Assembly: GCF_030445035.2 (NCBI RefSeq)
Contig: NC_080682.1
Span: forward strand, 31,478,770-31,542,769
Origin: Dasypus novemcinctus
Lineage: Eukaryota > Chordata > Mammalia > Cingulata > Dasypodidae
Reading direction: 5' to 3'
Length of the DNA stretch: 64,000 nucleotides
The notes under the pieces: generated by a model
What the model saw: the letters and a program-made list of their open reading frames with translations, nothing else
The model's database searches: none
Told to the model about the DNA's origin: nothing
Shown: positions 1 through 13,200 of the stretch, piece after piece
Layout: each line of letters opens with the position of its first letter
How positions within the stretch are numbered: the first letter of the stretch is position 1
Made by a program: the position numbers and the translations under genes

Positions 1-1675
1 GCTAAATCATACCATGGTAAACTACTTAATAAATGATGAATATTTCTTTGTCATCCAATTTGATCAATGTGTGATAAGAGTATCAGAAAAATATCAAGAT
101 TTTCCTAATCTATATAAAATTGTATACTTTATTACAAAGATAAGGGAAAAGTTTCTAAGTATTTAATTACACTCATTTGAAATCTCAAAGCCATGTACAC
201 TGTTTTGTGTTACAAGATATCATCTTCTCTTACTTGTTATCAGCTAATGTAAGGTAGTAGTTATCATTCAAAAAGTATGAATATGGATAACCATTTTTTT
301 TCTGCTATTTTGTTTCATCTTTTTTTCCTGCTATGGGGATAGGAAGAATGTCAGTACAAATTAAAGGGAATATAACTGAATTAATTTTAGTCCTTAATTT
401 AGAGCAAATAATTCTCATGGTCCACATAAAATCCTTCTCATGTTTTAATTTCATTTTATAATATTTTCTGTCATATCACCCATTTCTACCCCTCTTTACG
501 CCACCAGAGAACACTCTTGTCTAACCCTAAGGCAGTGTATATTCCTTATGCTTTTTATTTTTACATCTTTCCACATCTATTGAAGGTAATCTCTTATTAT
601 ACCCTTTTACAATTTAACTCTGCCCACTTGTAAAACCCTTACTGAGAGAAAATCTTAATTATATTATTTCAATATGTAAGTATCAACATTGGATAAAGCT
701 ACATGAAGAAATAGATAAATTCTTAGTAGATTCTTTTATAAGTTGTTGGTAAATAAAGCAGGCAATGCACAGTATGGAAAAAAATGAAAGAATATCAAAA
801 TTAAAAAGTATATATTGGTATATTGATATATATATATATATAATTATGCATGCAATAATTAAAGAAAATATATACCTGCACACAGAGACAGAATATTTTA
901 AATAGGTCATTATTAGGGCATTTAATATGCCTCAATAATATAAACACAGACAGTATTCAGATCTTTGATCATAGTGGGTTTAAGGCAAAAGATTTAAACA
1001 TATTTATATATATAAATATTTAGAAATTAATATACATTGCTAAAGATGTAATTTTAAGAAATAAATCATGAGAAAAAATTTAGTAATTATATTAATGAAA
1101 ATGAATGTATTTCCATTGTGTCATGAAAAGTGCTTGGAAGTCATCACTCCCATTCTCACAACAAGAAAAATAGCTGAAAACTGAACATCAACATCCTTCA
1201 GAGAATAGATACCATAAATTATATGACTGCTGCCAAACCTGAAGAAATAGGTACAAAAAGTCACGGCATAACTGGAGGAGAAATCAAGTCTGAAATCAGG
1301 TTAAGGTAGGAAGACCAAAGGGTGATTGACTAATTACTGGATAGTGACTTGAGAGATAAAAATTTAATGGAAGCTCAATCGTAAGGGGTGACCCCACTTT
1401 TTTTTTTTTTTAACCTCAAGGAGCTTCTTCATGTTCCCACCATGAATTTCAGACAAAGAATTCCATTTGTTGTCAAACAGGATAGGGGAGAAGTAATTAA
1501 TTTGAAATAACCCTGTGCCATCTATTCTCCTTAACAAATCCCTCCCTTCAAGGGTGCCTATTTTAACTGAGTCTACTCCCTTTGGGATTTTCCAGAACAC
1601 GACTTGGCAGAAGGGAAATCACCAACCACAGCTTCCTCTAACCATCACCATGGGGGTTAGAAATACACATACTTT
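1..1675. other. AT-rich non-coding DNA, no gene seen
   Basis: No coding sequence can be supported here. The stretch is AT-rich, with an (AT)n run near 826-842 and a poly-T tract near 1398-1412. Sequence from about 1120 to 1665, continuing after the SINE to about 2135, reads like one old interspersed element split by that SINE, but I cannot name the family. Short open frames in it are uninformative. Confidence 0.5.
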
Positions 1676-2092
1676 GGGAAGCATGTGTGGCTCAAGCAGT
1701 TGGGTGCCTGCCTATCATAGGGGAGGTCCTGGATTCAGTTCCCTGTGCCTCCTAAAGAAGATAGGGAAGACAGCAAGCTGATGAGAGAGGCTGGGACAGT
1801 GAACTGACTCAACAAGTTGATGCAATGAAGTGATTCAACAAGGAGACGCAGCAATGAAACACAGTGAGAACTGAGAAACATAGTAAGAGTCACTTTAAGC
1901 AGGGAGCAGAGGTGGCTTAAGTGATTACACACCTCCATTCCACATGTGAGGTCTTAGGTCAGTTCCTAGTGCCTCCTAAAAAGATGAGCACACAATGAAC
2001 AGACACAGAGAGTAGACAGCAAGTGCAAACAATGGGCATGGGGGGAGGGGATAAATAAATGAAATAAACCTTTTAAAAAAAATGCACACACA
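1676..2092 (+). mobile_element. Dimeric tRNA-derived SINE (xenarthran type)
   Basis: Two tRNA-like heads lie in tandem, each with a 'ggctcaag' or 'ggcttaag' start, a 'cccacatg'-like middle and a degenerate B box, followed by 'tgcctcctaaa'. They start near 1676 and near 1907. The element ends in an A-rich 'ataaataaa...aaaaaaa' tail near 2092. Flanks 'aaatacacatac' (near 1661) and 'aaatgcacacac' (near 2090) match at 10 of 12 bases and look like a decayed target-site duplication. The same dimeric layout is present at 18651-19023. It is a non-autonomous element, presumably mobilised by L1; its divergence suggests it is old and inactive. Confidence 0.72.
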
Positions 2093-2139
2093 ACTACAGC
2101 TCCCTCTAGCCTTCCTGCCTCAGTTAATGCATATGAAAC

Positions 2140-3846
2140 AATGTATGAAATTTCTGTTTCTCCATCTCTTCGTCAATACTCGCTATTTCAGTCTTCAAAT
2201 TTAGCCATTTTGAAGGATCTGTAGCAGTATCATTGAAGGTTAATTTGCATAGACTTAAGGAATATGATGTCTAGCATCTTTGTGCATACTTATTTGCAAT
2301 ATGTATGTATTCTTCCTTCATGAACTGTCTGTTTAAAACATTATTTTTGTTTCGTTATTGATTTTTCTTGTTTACATATACGGAGATAAGCTGTATATTC
2401 TGAACAGTAGCTCTTTAATGCTATATGCTTTTCAAATACCATTTCCTAGAATTAATTTTGTTTTTCATTTTATTAATCTACTCATTCTTACAGAAAACTT
2501 TACATTTTGTTGTGGTCCAATTTATTAAGTCTTTTGAGGATTATGATTTTACGTCACAACTCTTTGCCTAATCCTAGGCATTGAAGATTTCCCCATTTTA
2601 TTGTAAGCCTTTAATAGTTTTATGTTTTATGTAGACGTCTATGATCTAATTTAAATTATTTTCAGTATGAGATGTGAGGAATTGTTGCAGTTCATTTTTG
2701 ATATATATATGGAAGTCCAATTGTTTCAAGAGAATATATTGGAAACAATATCCTTTCACCATGGAATCATGTACACTTCTTTGCTGAGAATAATTTAAAT
2801 CATATGTGTGGGTCTACATTTGAACCATATAGTCTCTTCCATTGATCAATCTAATCATCTGAGTGAAATATCATATTGCTTTGATTACTGTAGCTTTATA
2901 AAATGTGGTGCTATCAGGTAGTGTTTCTAAAAGTAAGTCCTATTATGCAGTTGTTTTGGCTCTTCTAGATAGTCTGTATTGACAAAGATTAGAGTTATAT
3001 TTTATGCCAAAAAAAAGCAAGGTTAGAATTTTTGAAGTATTTTATTGAATAGAAATTAATTTGGGAGAAACATCTTAAAAATGATGTTTAAGAAACATCT
3101 TAATATGATGTTAAGAAACATGTTAAAAATGTTCAGTTTTTTCATCTAGGAACATGAAATGTCATTTGATTTATGAGGTCTTTAAAATTTTTTCTCATCA
3201 AAGTTCTGTAGTTTTCAAAGCTTTGCACATTTTTGTCACATTTCATTTTGTGTTATATATCTCAGAAGGTACTGAGAATTTTGATGGCATTAAAATGTCA
3301 TTTTAAAAATACTATGTCAGATTTTTGTTAGAAGGAAAATCTTTATATTTAATTTTTGTATAATTATCTTATACCCTTCAAACTTCCCAATCTAATTTAG
3401 TTGTCTAAAATGTGTCATCTAAATTGTCAAGGAATATGTAAATTGCCTATTTTTATAGGTGATATCATTATCCATGTAGAAAATGCTAACAAAGGTAAAT
3501 AAAAGCTATTATATTGATAGAATTTCCTACATAAGAAAGAGTTCAGATATTCTGTTTTGTTCTTTTTTCTGGAAGTGTTTGTTTAGAATTGGTATTATTT
3601 CTTCTTCAGTGATAGGAAGAATGTACCTGCTGAGCCAAATGGGAGGGGTTTTTCCTGTGGAAAGACTTGAAAGAAGAAATACTATTTCTCAAGACATAAA
3701 GGGTTTTGAGATTACATATATTTTTACTGTTTTGATTTATATTATTCAAGGAATTTGTCCATTCTTTCTAAGTTGTTGAATTCATTGACCTAAACATGTT
3801 CATAATATTCCCATTTTATTTATTTTTAATTGTAGAGAGGATCATT
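2140..3846 (-). mobile_element. Old L1 fragment (3' part of ORF2)
   Basis: Read on the minus strand, this has the wording of the C-terminal half of L1 ORF2, with cues such as 'caatactcgctatt' near 2175 and the 'ttactgtagctttataa' block near 2885. It is far more decayed than the other L1s here, with no usable reading frame. At about 3847 it is interrupted by a plus-strand L1. Its continuation 'tgtctgtaggatgtg' reappears directly after that insert's tail at 7139, which places the plus-strand element as the later insertion. Confidence 0.7.
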
Positions 3847-6800
3847 GGAAGATGGCTTCAGATTAAGCAGATAATGCTCTGAAGTCTCACAAAAACAATG
3901 GAGAAAGAGCCAAAAGCTGCCCAAAGGACCAGCTTTGGGGGTCAACAGACCATGGCAGTACTTCACAACTTACAGAGCAGTGAGGAACAGAAAGACAAAG
4001 AAGCCAAAACAATAGGGGACTGTGAGTTACTAAACCTCTCTGCTGCAGGAAGGTCACCCTTCCCACATCCTTGAGATATTCAGCAGGGATAAAACCTGTG
4101 GCTCATTTCAGCTGACTGAGAGGGGAGCAGATGTCTACCTCCCTGTCAGTAATTGCAAGGAAAAAGGGAGTGGAAGTTGGGGGGGGGGGGAGCTTTGCTT
4201 AAATGAATTTGGCCAGCAGAATCCACTTTAAATTTTAACTCAGGCCAGATGTAAATATAGGAAAACCAAAAGAGATACACCTCTGTGGAATGGTGTGCCA
4301 ATGAGTGCCAACTACTGACCAGTCTGGAAATTACATGGACAAAAACTGCCTTTAGAGCTTTTTTACCCCACCCCTGGGAGAAAGTCTCCACCCCATTAGT
4401 GAGTCCCTGGCATGACTTTGTAATTTAAGCTGGACAATTTTAAAGACTTAGGATAAGTTGAATCAATATCAGGGAAGAGCTGTGAAAAAATAATAACAAT
4501 AGGCAAGAGAGAGAAACTGGCCATCAAGTAGATTCAGCAACATATCAGATGCCTAGACATCAGCAAAAAATTAAAAGTTACACTAAGAAACAGGAGGAAA
4601 TAACTCAGACAAAGGAACAAACTAAATATCCTGAAGAGTTTCAGGATTTGAGACAATTAGTCAATGATAATCATACAACTCTCCTAAGTCAATTTAAATA
4701 ATTGAAAAAAAATATGACTAAAAAGATAAAAGATATTAAAAATATTTTGAGTGAGCATAAAGAACAATTTGAAAGTCTATTAAGAAAAATAGCAGACCTT
4801 ATGGGAAAGAAAGACATGATGGATGATATTAAAGAGACATTAGAGGTACATAAGAGAAAATTTGAATTGCTTAAAGATACAATTAGTGATTTTGAAGACA
4901 GAACATCTGAACTCGAAAAGACAGGAGAACAGAAAGAGAAGAGAATGGAAAAAATGTAACAGGGTCTCAGGGAATTGAATGACAACATGAAATGCAAAAA
5001 TATACACATTGTCAGTATCCCAGAAGGAGAAGAGAAAGGAAAAGTGGCAGAAAGAATATTTAAGGAAATAATGACTGGAATAATTCCCTACAATTATGAA
5101 AGACATGAATATCATATCCAAGGAAGACAACACACCCAAAACAGAAGATTCACTAACAGACATTTCCTGAGACACCTATTACTCAGAATGACAAATACCA
5201 GAAATAAAGAGAAGATTTTGAAATCAACAAGAGAAAAGCAATGCATCACATGTAAGAGGAAATTGATAACATTAAGTGCTGATGTCTCATCAGAAACCAT
5301 GGAGGAGAGAAGATAGTGATATGATGTATTTAAGGTATTGAAAGAGGAAAACTGCCAATCAAAAATTCTGTCTGGCAAAGCTGTCTTTCAAAATTGAAGG
5401 GGAGTTCATAGACTTCACAAAGAAACACTTATAGAATATGTTACCAACAGACCAGAATTACAAGAGATACTAAAGGAAGTGCTGCAGCATGAAAGGAAAA
5501 AACAAGGGTGAAAGACTTGGAGAAGAGTGTAGAAATGAAGACTACTAGAAAAGGTAAAAAAGATACACTATAGTATTATATGACAATAGAAATTCAAAGG
5601 TAAAAATGGATGAAGTAAGTAGTGCCTTTATAGATATAACATTGAATGTTAATGACTTGAACTTCCCAATCAAAAGACTCAGACTGACAAAATGGATAAA
5701 AAATATGAGCCCTCTTTTATTGTCTACAAGGCTCACCTCAGACATAAGGACACAACCAGGTTAAAGTGAAAGGTTGGAAAAAGGTATTCCATGCAAACAG
5801 TAACCAAAACAGAGCCGGAGTGGTGATATTAATATCAGACAAAATAGATTTTTTAAATGCAAAACTATTATAAGGGATTAAAAAGGTCATTACACATTAA
5901 TAAAAGGGGCAATTCAGCAAGAAGAAATATTCCAAATATTTATGCTCCTAACTTTAGTGCCTCAAGGAACATGAGACACATTCTGGCAAAGCTGAAGAGA
6001 CAAATAGATGTCCCTACAGTAATAATTGGAGACTTCAATACAGCACTGATCTTGTGGAGAAAACAGGAGCTGAACCCAGAGGAACCCAGGAAGCCTGAAC
6101 CCTCACAGCCATCTTGTGCCAACACATGAAAATAGACTTTGGTGAGGGAAGTAACTCATGCTTTATTGCCTGGTATCTGTAAGCTCCTACCCCACATAAA
6201 TACCCTTTATAAGAACCGACCAATTTCTGATATTTTGCATCAGGACCCCTTTGGCTGACTAATACAATGAGGAAGAAGGCTCCATTAGCTGTGCCAGAGG
6301 CCCCAGGAAGAGAGATGAGCCTGAAAGTCTGCAGCTGACCTTGTAAAGAGCAGCAGTTGAGCCCAGAAAAAAATAAGCTCAAGGGAGAGAGAGAAGACTT
6401 ATGCTAACTACAACTGAGAATGGAAGAAACGTGACTGCAGAGCCTTAGGAGGAAGAGGAAGGCTGAATGCTTGCAGAGACTGGCAGTCATTTTGCTCCAA
6501 CAAGTGGCAACAGACTTTGGGGAGGGAAGTAACTTATGCTTTATGGTCTTGTGACTGTAAACTTCTATTCCAAATAAACACCCTGTATAAATTCCAACAG
6601 ATTTCTGGTACTTCGCCTCAGCATCCTTTTGGCTGACTAACAGGGTAGAATTGCAAATATAAGACCATTTTTCTGGAAGCTGAACAAATGTAAGCTAATA
6701 CTATAAAACGTTAATATCAGATCAAAAAAAAATCATTATACTAATTGAAGGAGACCAGGTACAGACTACTACACATTGTATGATTTCCATTTATATGAAA

Positions 6801-7138
6801 TGTAAATATAAATCAATTTATATTAATGAAATTGTTTTAAAATTTTTGAGATGATGAATGTACAACATTGTCATTATGCTAAAAGCCACTGATTATATAC
6901 TTAAGATTGAATGGCCAGAAACACCAGCTATGTATAGTAGGTGAAGCATACAGAGATTGAGAGGTGAGGAATTTTCTTGTTTGTTTATTAATTATTATTA
7001 AAATAATGAAAATGTTCTAATATTGATTGAAGTGATGAAGGCACAACCATGCAATTATACCAAATATCATTGAATTACACATTGGATAAATTGTATGCTT
7101 TTTAAATATGTATCAATAAAATTGATTTTTTAAAAAAA
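3847..7138 (+). mobile_element. L1 element, nested, decayed and internally deleted
   Basis: The 5' end 'ggaagatggcttcag' at 3847 matches the 5' end of the minus-strand L1 at 45642 read in reverse, so this is a true L1 start. The 5' UTR runs to about 4540. A broken ORF1 follows (about 4600-5515): a coiled-coil-like Lys/Glu-rich stretch, then an RRM-like part near 4975-5110 containing 'IPEGEEKGK', then the C-terminal domain near 5270-5460. The ORF2 endonuclease start is near 5590-6050 and contains 'LNVNDLN' and 'GDFNTAL', with stops and frameshifts. LTR-like pieces (6056-6650) replace the rest of ORF2. The L1 3' UTR resumes near 6660 and ends at 'aataaaattgatttttt' plus an A tail at 7138. The reverse transcriptase domain is absent, so the element is dead. 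Confidence 0.8.
6056..6650 (+). mobile_element. Two partial LTR-like copies in direct orientation
   Basis: The segment about 6060-6275 and the segment about 6440-6645 each carry the block 'gactttggtgagggaagtaa' (second copy slightly diverged), then 'cccca(a)ataaa' and an end near 'ggctgacta'. The same block ends the LTR at 26367-26915 and the piece at 28251-28461. The AATAAA-type polyadenylation signal sits in the expected place for an LTR. I read these as tandem or duplicated MaLR-like LTR 3' ends that landed in, or recombined into, the L1. No coding capacity. Family name uncertain. Confidence 0.55.
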
Positions 7139-9261
7139 TGTCTGTAGGATGTGTAAAGGTATTATCTCTAACTTTAAAACTTAAAATAATGTGTAAGAAA
7201 TGATTTAAATACCCCAGGTATAAAGCTCAAGGAAATAAAAAACAAATTAAGACCAAACAATATGGAGATAAAGATAAAAAATAATAATTTAACTCATAAA
7301 TTGTTTAAAATAGAGATTATCAATAAAGCTAATGTTCATTCTTTCAAAAGATTAATAATATTCAGAAACCTTTAGCATCCTCAGGGTTTCATCAATTAGA
7401 TATACTTTGAGAACCATATCTGTATTTACCAGGAAAAGTAACCTGTATGTACATACCCTTTCCATTCTAGCATGCATTCCCTTCCAGGCAATCAATTTTC
7501 AAAAGCAGTTGAACAAATTATGCTCAAGGAGCAGAAATAAATCAACCCTCGCTTTTTCATTACATTCTATATCCATTTCAGGGTCAGACATCAAACCCTC
7601 TTTTGAACAGCATTCTCTCTGATGGCAAGGGTCTTTCCTTTGACCCTTCCTCAAGAAATGCAAGCAACCCCCATGTCACACTTATAGAGATATAAGCATG
7701 ATAAACATTTGGGCACACACACATATGGACATTTTTATTTACTTAAAAAATCCACATATTCCTTGGAAAAATAGTACATTAAACCAAATCATTTGGATTA
7801 TGAATACCGAACTAGTTTGAGCTAATTTCCTTTGGAATAAACAGAATGGTTTTCATTTATATTCCAGAAGCTTCAGGGTTCCAATGGATGTAAGTAATTA
7901 CTAAGATATGTGAAAAACTTTAAGAGGTGAGATATGAAAAAGGAGATCCTGGCTTTAAAGACAAACCCTGCTGCCTCTGTGACTTTTTCTGGATCTCCCC
8001 CTGGCTGTGGAGCAGAAAAATGTAATCAGGGAAATGCAGTTTGGAAATAATGCGGTCATTCTGCTGATAAATGATAAGTGCCTAGACAGGGAAAAAGTCT
8101 AAAGAAATGGGAAACAAGACAAAGAGTGAGATTGGTTTATGTGCTTCATTATATAAGTGAGGGTCAGGACTAACTGAAATATTAGTGTTTCCTTCATGTA
8201 AAAAATAAACAACATAAAGGATATCTCAAGAAGCTGATATTTTGCTGGGTTTCATTCCCTCCCTGCTTTACTCTTGCGGATATCTATTAAAGGGTCTGGC
8301 CTTTCAGACATCACTAATTCCATTATTAATGCTTAATTGTTAATGATACAGGAAGTGTTCCCCATAATTGAGAAGAATGTGCACAGTCAAATAAAATGAG
8401 GAAGAGATGTTATATTTCAATACTTGTTTGAAAATATAATTTTTGAAAAAGACACATGTTGTTTGTGTCATAAGCATACACACACACACATATATATATT
8501 TGCATTTTGAAAAAGTCCTTTTTTGTATTTTGTTTATTTTTTTCTCTTGTCAATATGAAAGAAGTTTGGTTCCAGACCCAGTGACTAGCCATTTGGCTAC
8601 CAATTTTATCAAGGTAGCAGGTGGTCAAAACTTGCATCATAAAATTCATTTCCTTAAGGTTTATGGGAAATGATTTTCTGCTTGGTTAATAGGTTAGATA
8701 CCAGGAGCTGTGTTTTAACACAGTTGTAACTGTATAAAAGCATTATTGTTTTTTTTTTCTGTCTTCATTATTAATTATTTTTTCAACACAAAGTTAGAAG
8801 AGTTGACCCCCAGGAACCATGTTAAATAAAAGTCTACTATTTTAGTATTTATATTACACAATTGATTTTGAGGTCCATTAAAGGATGCAAAGCTAAATAC
8901 TTATCAAAATTAAAATGACTACTTAAATGACAGAATTAAACTTCTCCATTACCACACAGTGTTTGTGACTATGTGTCTTACTGACAGACTTGATTTTGTA
9001 AATAAAACTGTCATTATTTTTTTTCAATAAAATTCACTAAGAGAGCATTGCCTTCATATCTTTGGCCAAGTTTTTTTTCAGATAATGCTATCTATTCTAG
9101 TCAATACCACACAAAACAAATTATGCGCCCAAAATTATTTGCGTGGTAAAATTAGTAATTGATTAATTTAAACTGTACCTCCTAATACTTTCACCCATAG
9201 CATACATTATGGCATTGTGAATATTAATCTATAAGGTAGTATCTAGCTTTTCCATTACACA
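7139..9261. other. Non-coding DNA between L1 and the OR gene
   Basis: About 7139-7180 continues the old minus-strand L1. About 7190-7360 reads as plus-strand L1 ORF2 ('ctcaaggaaataaaaaacaa'), so the old L1 probably had its 5' part inverted. From 7361 to 9261 I recognise no element or gene. There is a short (AC)n run near 8478-8490. This region lies downstream of the minus-strand OR and may include its 3' UTR; a minus-strand AATAAA ('tttatt') occurs near 8533, but nothing shows it is used. Confidence 0.45.
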
Positions 9262-10197
9262 TTAATTGCATACTTCCTTTGAAAATAACATCTGGCACCA
9301 AATCTTTCTCATGACATTTTTCATCTCCGTATTTCTCAAAGTATAGATTAAGGGGTTGAACATAGGAGCTATGATGGTGTAAAATAGTGCAAATATTTTA
9401 TCCTCAGAGAACGTGGTTGGTGGTCTAAGATAGATAAAGATTGAAGGCCCAAAAAATAAGACAACCACTGAGATATGAGATCCACAGGTAGACAGGGCTT
9501 TGCGTCTTCCCTCACCTGAATGATTTCTTAAAGTGAATAATATAATGACATAAGAAACAAATAAGACAACAAAAGTTACTAAGGTGACCACACCTGAATT
9601 GGCAACCACAAGGACACCTGTGATGTAGGTATCCGTACAGGCAACTTTTAGCAATGGGAAGATATCACAAAAATAGTGATCAATTTCATTAGGACCACAA
9701 AAGGGCAACTGGAGTACCAGATAAAACTGAGGAAAGGAATGGAGAGCTCCACCAGACCAAACAGCTAAGGTTAGTAGGTTGCATCTTGTCCTGTTCATGA
9801 TAATTACGTAGTGCAGAGGTTTGCAGATGGCAACATAGCGATCAAAGGCCATGGCAGTAATAATGAAGATCTCAATACTTCCAAAAAAGTGCATGGTAAA
9901 GACCTGCAACATGCAATTTCCATAGGAGATGGTTTTTGTATCCACTAACAAATCACTGATCAGTTTTGGAGTAACACTAGAGGTATAGCAGATGTCCATA
10001 CAGGATAAATGGCTCAGAAAATAGTACATGGGTTGGTTAAAAAGGGAGCTTCCTCTAATGGAGACTAGGATCACAAAGTTTCCTACCAGGATGGAAACGT
10101 AACAGAATAGGAAGAGCACAAAACAAAACATTTGTGTGTGCTTGTCATAAGAAAGCCCCATAAGAATGAATTCTGAGATATTGTTGTGGCTTTCCAT
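9262..10197 (-). CDS. OR4P4-like: Olfactory receptor, family 4, OR4P4-like, intact
   Basis: A seven-transmembrane class A GPCR of 311 residues, the usual OR length, expected in olfactory neuron cilia coupling to Golf. The frame opens upstream at 10290, but Met at 10197 ([10 protein letters not shown]) is the canonical OR start, giving an N-terminal glycosylation site N6-I-S. Hallmarks in order: G39-N40 in TM1; PMYYFL 56-61 and LSxxD ending at D68 in TM2; conserved Cys95; [15 protein letters not shown] 116-130 with R120 in the DRY-type motif; loop-2 cysteines 167, 177 and 187; KALSTCGSH 233-241 before TM6; NPLIY 281-285 in TM7. No stops, frameshifts or missing key residues. The TM6-TM7 wording ([24 protein letters not shown]) resembles my memory of OR4P4 more than OR4C or OR4S. 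It stands alone here, flanked by L1-rich DNA as is common in OR clusters. Subfamily is less sure than family. Confidence 0.93.
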   Translation of the reverse strand: MESHNNISEFILMGLSYDKHTQMFCFVLFLFCYVSILVGNFVILVSIRGSSLFNQPMYYFLSHLSCMDICYTSSVTPKLISDLLVDTKTISYGNCMLQVFTMHFFGSIEIFIITAMAFDRYVAICKPLHYVIIMNRTRCNLLTLAVWSGGALHSFPQFYLVLQLPFCGPNEIDHYFCDIFPLLKVACTDTYITGVLVVANSGVVTLVTFVVLFVSYVIILFTLRNHSGEGRRKALSTCGSHISVVVLFFGPSIFIYLRPPTTFSEDKIFALFYTIIAPMFNPLIYTLRNTEMKNVMRKIWCQMLFSKEVCN

Positions 10198-10256
10198 ATA
10201 TTTCGCTATGTGCATAAAATTCAGAAATTGGTTGAGACCCTGAAAAGAAAAAGAAA
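10198..10256 (-). promoter_or_regulatory. Splice acceptor and short 5' UTR of the OR coding exon
   Basis: On the minus strand, a pyrimidine-rich run (TTTCTTTTTCTTTTCAG) ends in CAG at 10242-10240, so the coding exon would begin at 10239 and carry 42 bases of 5' UTR before the start codon at 10197. OR genes typically have one intronless coding exon preceded by one or more non-coding exons, so an acceptor here is expected and supports the start choice. The upstream exon and promoter lie above 10300 on the plus coordinate and I could not identify them. Confidence 0.68.
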
Positions 10257-13200
10257 TGAATTTGGATGAAGAATATATCAGTATGATCACAAAAACATAA
10301 AATTTACCAAATCATGGCTTGAAAAGAACAGAATATTAATATAATTGTTTATTATGTCTTATTTTATAAATATATTATGAAATAATTTTATGAGAATAAA
10401 TACGTATAGAATTTAATTTTACCAGTAAGAGTAAATATTTCAACATTATTTTGATCATAAAACATTTTATTTCTAATTACATTATTTGGATAACAAAGGT
10501 TTCATTTCCTTCACTAATTATTTTTGCTTATTTTTAATGCACTACATTATCCATCAAGACAAATTTCTTTCTTTCAGCATGAATAGACCACTTTTCTTAA
10601 TTTTCTGCAACTGTATACTAAGAAATGCTTATGTTAACTCCAACATGAATTGGAAAATATAATTTGGCAGAGTTTATTGTGTTTGCCTTGTCAGCAATCA
10701 TTGCCAATTGGATATACTAAACCAATGGAGCATCAGTTATATTGAACAGCAAAGAATGGTTGAGAGTATACATTAAATTTTTAAAAATGTTATTAACAGC
10801 TGTGGTTGTAAAAAATATTCTGCAGTCCCATTCCTTTCTCTTATTTATATTTCATGTGTTAGAATATTTTTTATAAAATGTGCTGTGTATAAGTTTGTGA
10901 TTCAATAAGCAAAGGATATATACAAGTTGTGAATTACCCAAGTATGTTTGAGTTGTCTATAGTTCATGGTTTCTGCTAGAAAGATTATACATAATCTAGT
11001 CCACAAAAGCAGGAGTCCATTAAAAGGTGTTACAATGTAATTGTAAGACAAGCTGTGTGGTCAGTTTGCACTCAGTGACTATTTATTGCATTAAGAATGT
11101 GATGAAAGGTTCAGGTTTTGTACTATCTTGAGACATTTTTTACACTGGTAAAAAGAGATTTCAGACTAGAGAGAACTTCCATGAACTGTTTTATACAGGG
11201 ATAAGAAATTATCTGACATCCTATGAGGCTGTGAAATAGAGCTCATCATCTACTTTAGTCTGGATTCAATGTGTAGACATATCTGGACCCTCTCGATGGC
11301 CATTTCAAAAAAGAGAATATTTTTGTAGCAAGTTTCTTTAGTTATCATTACATCCCTTGATTCACAAATTCAAGCTCAGTTTCTCTAGAATGATTTTAGA
11401 CATCAGATGGGTGGCAGACATACCGTTCATCTAAAGTGTACAATCAATGTATTTACAATCAATGTATTTGGTATAATCACATAGCTGTGTGTTCATTAAT
11501 ATGTATCAATAAAGTTGATTTGTTTTTTTAGACCAGTTTTGATAGAAGGTGCCAATTGTGGAATTTCAAATATTTTGTTTTAAAAAACACACACAGAATA
11601 CATAACCACTGTACTATATATATATATATGTATTTATTTATAATTCTGGATCATCGTATTTGATCACCCTACATAATTTAGTATAAAATTATGTCATTGA
11701 TTATTTTCTACTGTGCTCAATCTCTTGACAGCATTAATTTGTGAAATAAAGTTTATATTTTGTTCAGCTGCCTTTATGGCACAAGATCCCATTTTATAAA
11801 ATGTGGTACAGACTTTCCTTAAGTGTAACAGCACTTTATTTTTTAGCAACAATTATATTTTTTAGAGGTTAATTTGTGGAAAAAATGCTCTATTTTCTAA
11901 TTTACGCTAACCAGTTACAATATTTTAAAAAGGCTTAAATTAAAATAAAATGATCTATTACTCTCCTCAATCCTACATCTTAAAGCTTTTTCCTCCCATT
12001 TCCTTTCTGACTTTGTGGGGGAAATGTAGGAGTCAGAAAAGTTGTTTTAGATGGGATTTTTGATTATAATTGAGCATAAGGCAAAAATAAGACAAAATAA
12101 TTCTTAGTTCCAGGTGTGTTACAGAACCCGAGGTTAGTTATATGATAAATAATACCTAGTGACAATCTATTAAAAAATTCCATGAATATAATTTTCATAA
12201 TAAAATGTGAATTCATTTTACTAACAATACATCCATGAAAATCAGTCCTCTGTAGTTACACTTGTGTTAAATTACTCGAGTTACAGGAGAAATAGTTTTA
12301 TCAGGTAGCTTACGTAGTGGTCTTCAATGGGCTAGTTTTTTTTTTTCCAGTAATCTCTTAAATTTCTTTAAATTATACACTTAACACAGCAAAGAAACTG
12401 GATTTTTTTTTGTATATAAGACTGCTTCCACTTGAAATATTGTCACAAGTATTATATTTGGGGAATTTCTCTTGTATTTGTTATTCTTAGAGGTAATAAT
12501 GCATGATCTTATTTTATAAACTTTTAACTATGTTCTTGACATATAAAATATGTACAGTATTGATATCAACCATCTCTTAAAAACTTGTCTTATAAATATT
12601 GTTGTATAATTTTATTTGGTCAGAAACATTTGGACTAAGTAGTGCACTGGGGTCAGAATGTTCTGCAGTGCCGTTTAGCAAACAACTATCTTTAGTCTAA
12701 CAAAGTTCCCAGATTTTCTGTTTGTATAATGCAACAGAATAGTTTACAGTTGTCACACCTTAAAGTCATGGAGAGTTCTTCCGGAACCCAGTCTACCAAA
12801 ATTAGAAGAAAGACCCTAAAGAAATGTATTTCTCTTAAGAGAAAGAGCCAACATCTTCAAGCTAAACAGTTGAATCTACTACAGATAATAACATCTACCA
12901 TTACAACCCTCCAAAGTTTTCAGTGTTAAAGACTGTCATTTGTGTTTTGTGTGGCAGTTAGATAAAATTGGGTAGCTAAATTTTTTAGTCCCATGTGTCT
13001 TCCAAGTGAAAAACAGAAAAGCACTAGTTAGTGTAAAGGCTTGCAGACTTGAGGTAGAAACTTTCCTGCCTGTTTTATAAATGACATTTTCTAAACAAGT
13101 GCATGCCATTCACTTTTCTATTTCTCACACTATTGTATAAAACAACAATATTGAAGGGAGAAAGGACTGTGGTACACAATTTGAATTACTTTGCATGGAC

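Noticed and set aside
4146-4391. 81-codon minus frame in the L1 5' UTR
   Set aside because: Antisense to a decayed L1 5' UTR and spanning a G-run; no gene features.
7568-7593. A 'ccatttcagggtcagaca' phrase shared with about 47376-47393
   Set aside because: Similarity does not extend into the flanks; probably chance or a tiny shared scrap.
12729-12929. 66-codon basic frame
   Set aside because: No family resemblance, no Kozak or exon evidence, and about the length expected by chance in AT-rich DNA. It may be a scrap of an old processed transcript, but I could not name one.
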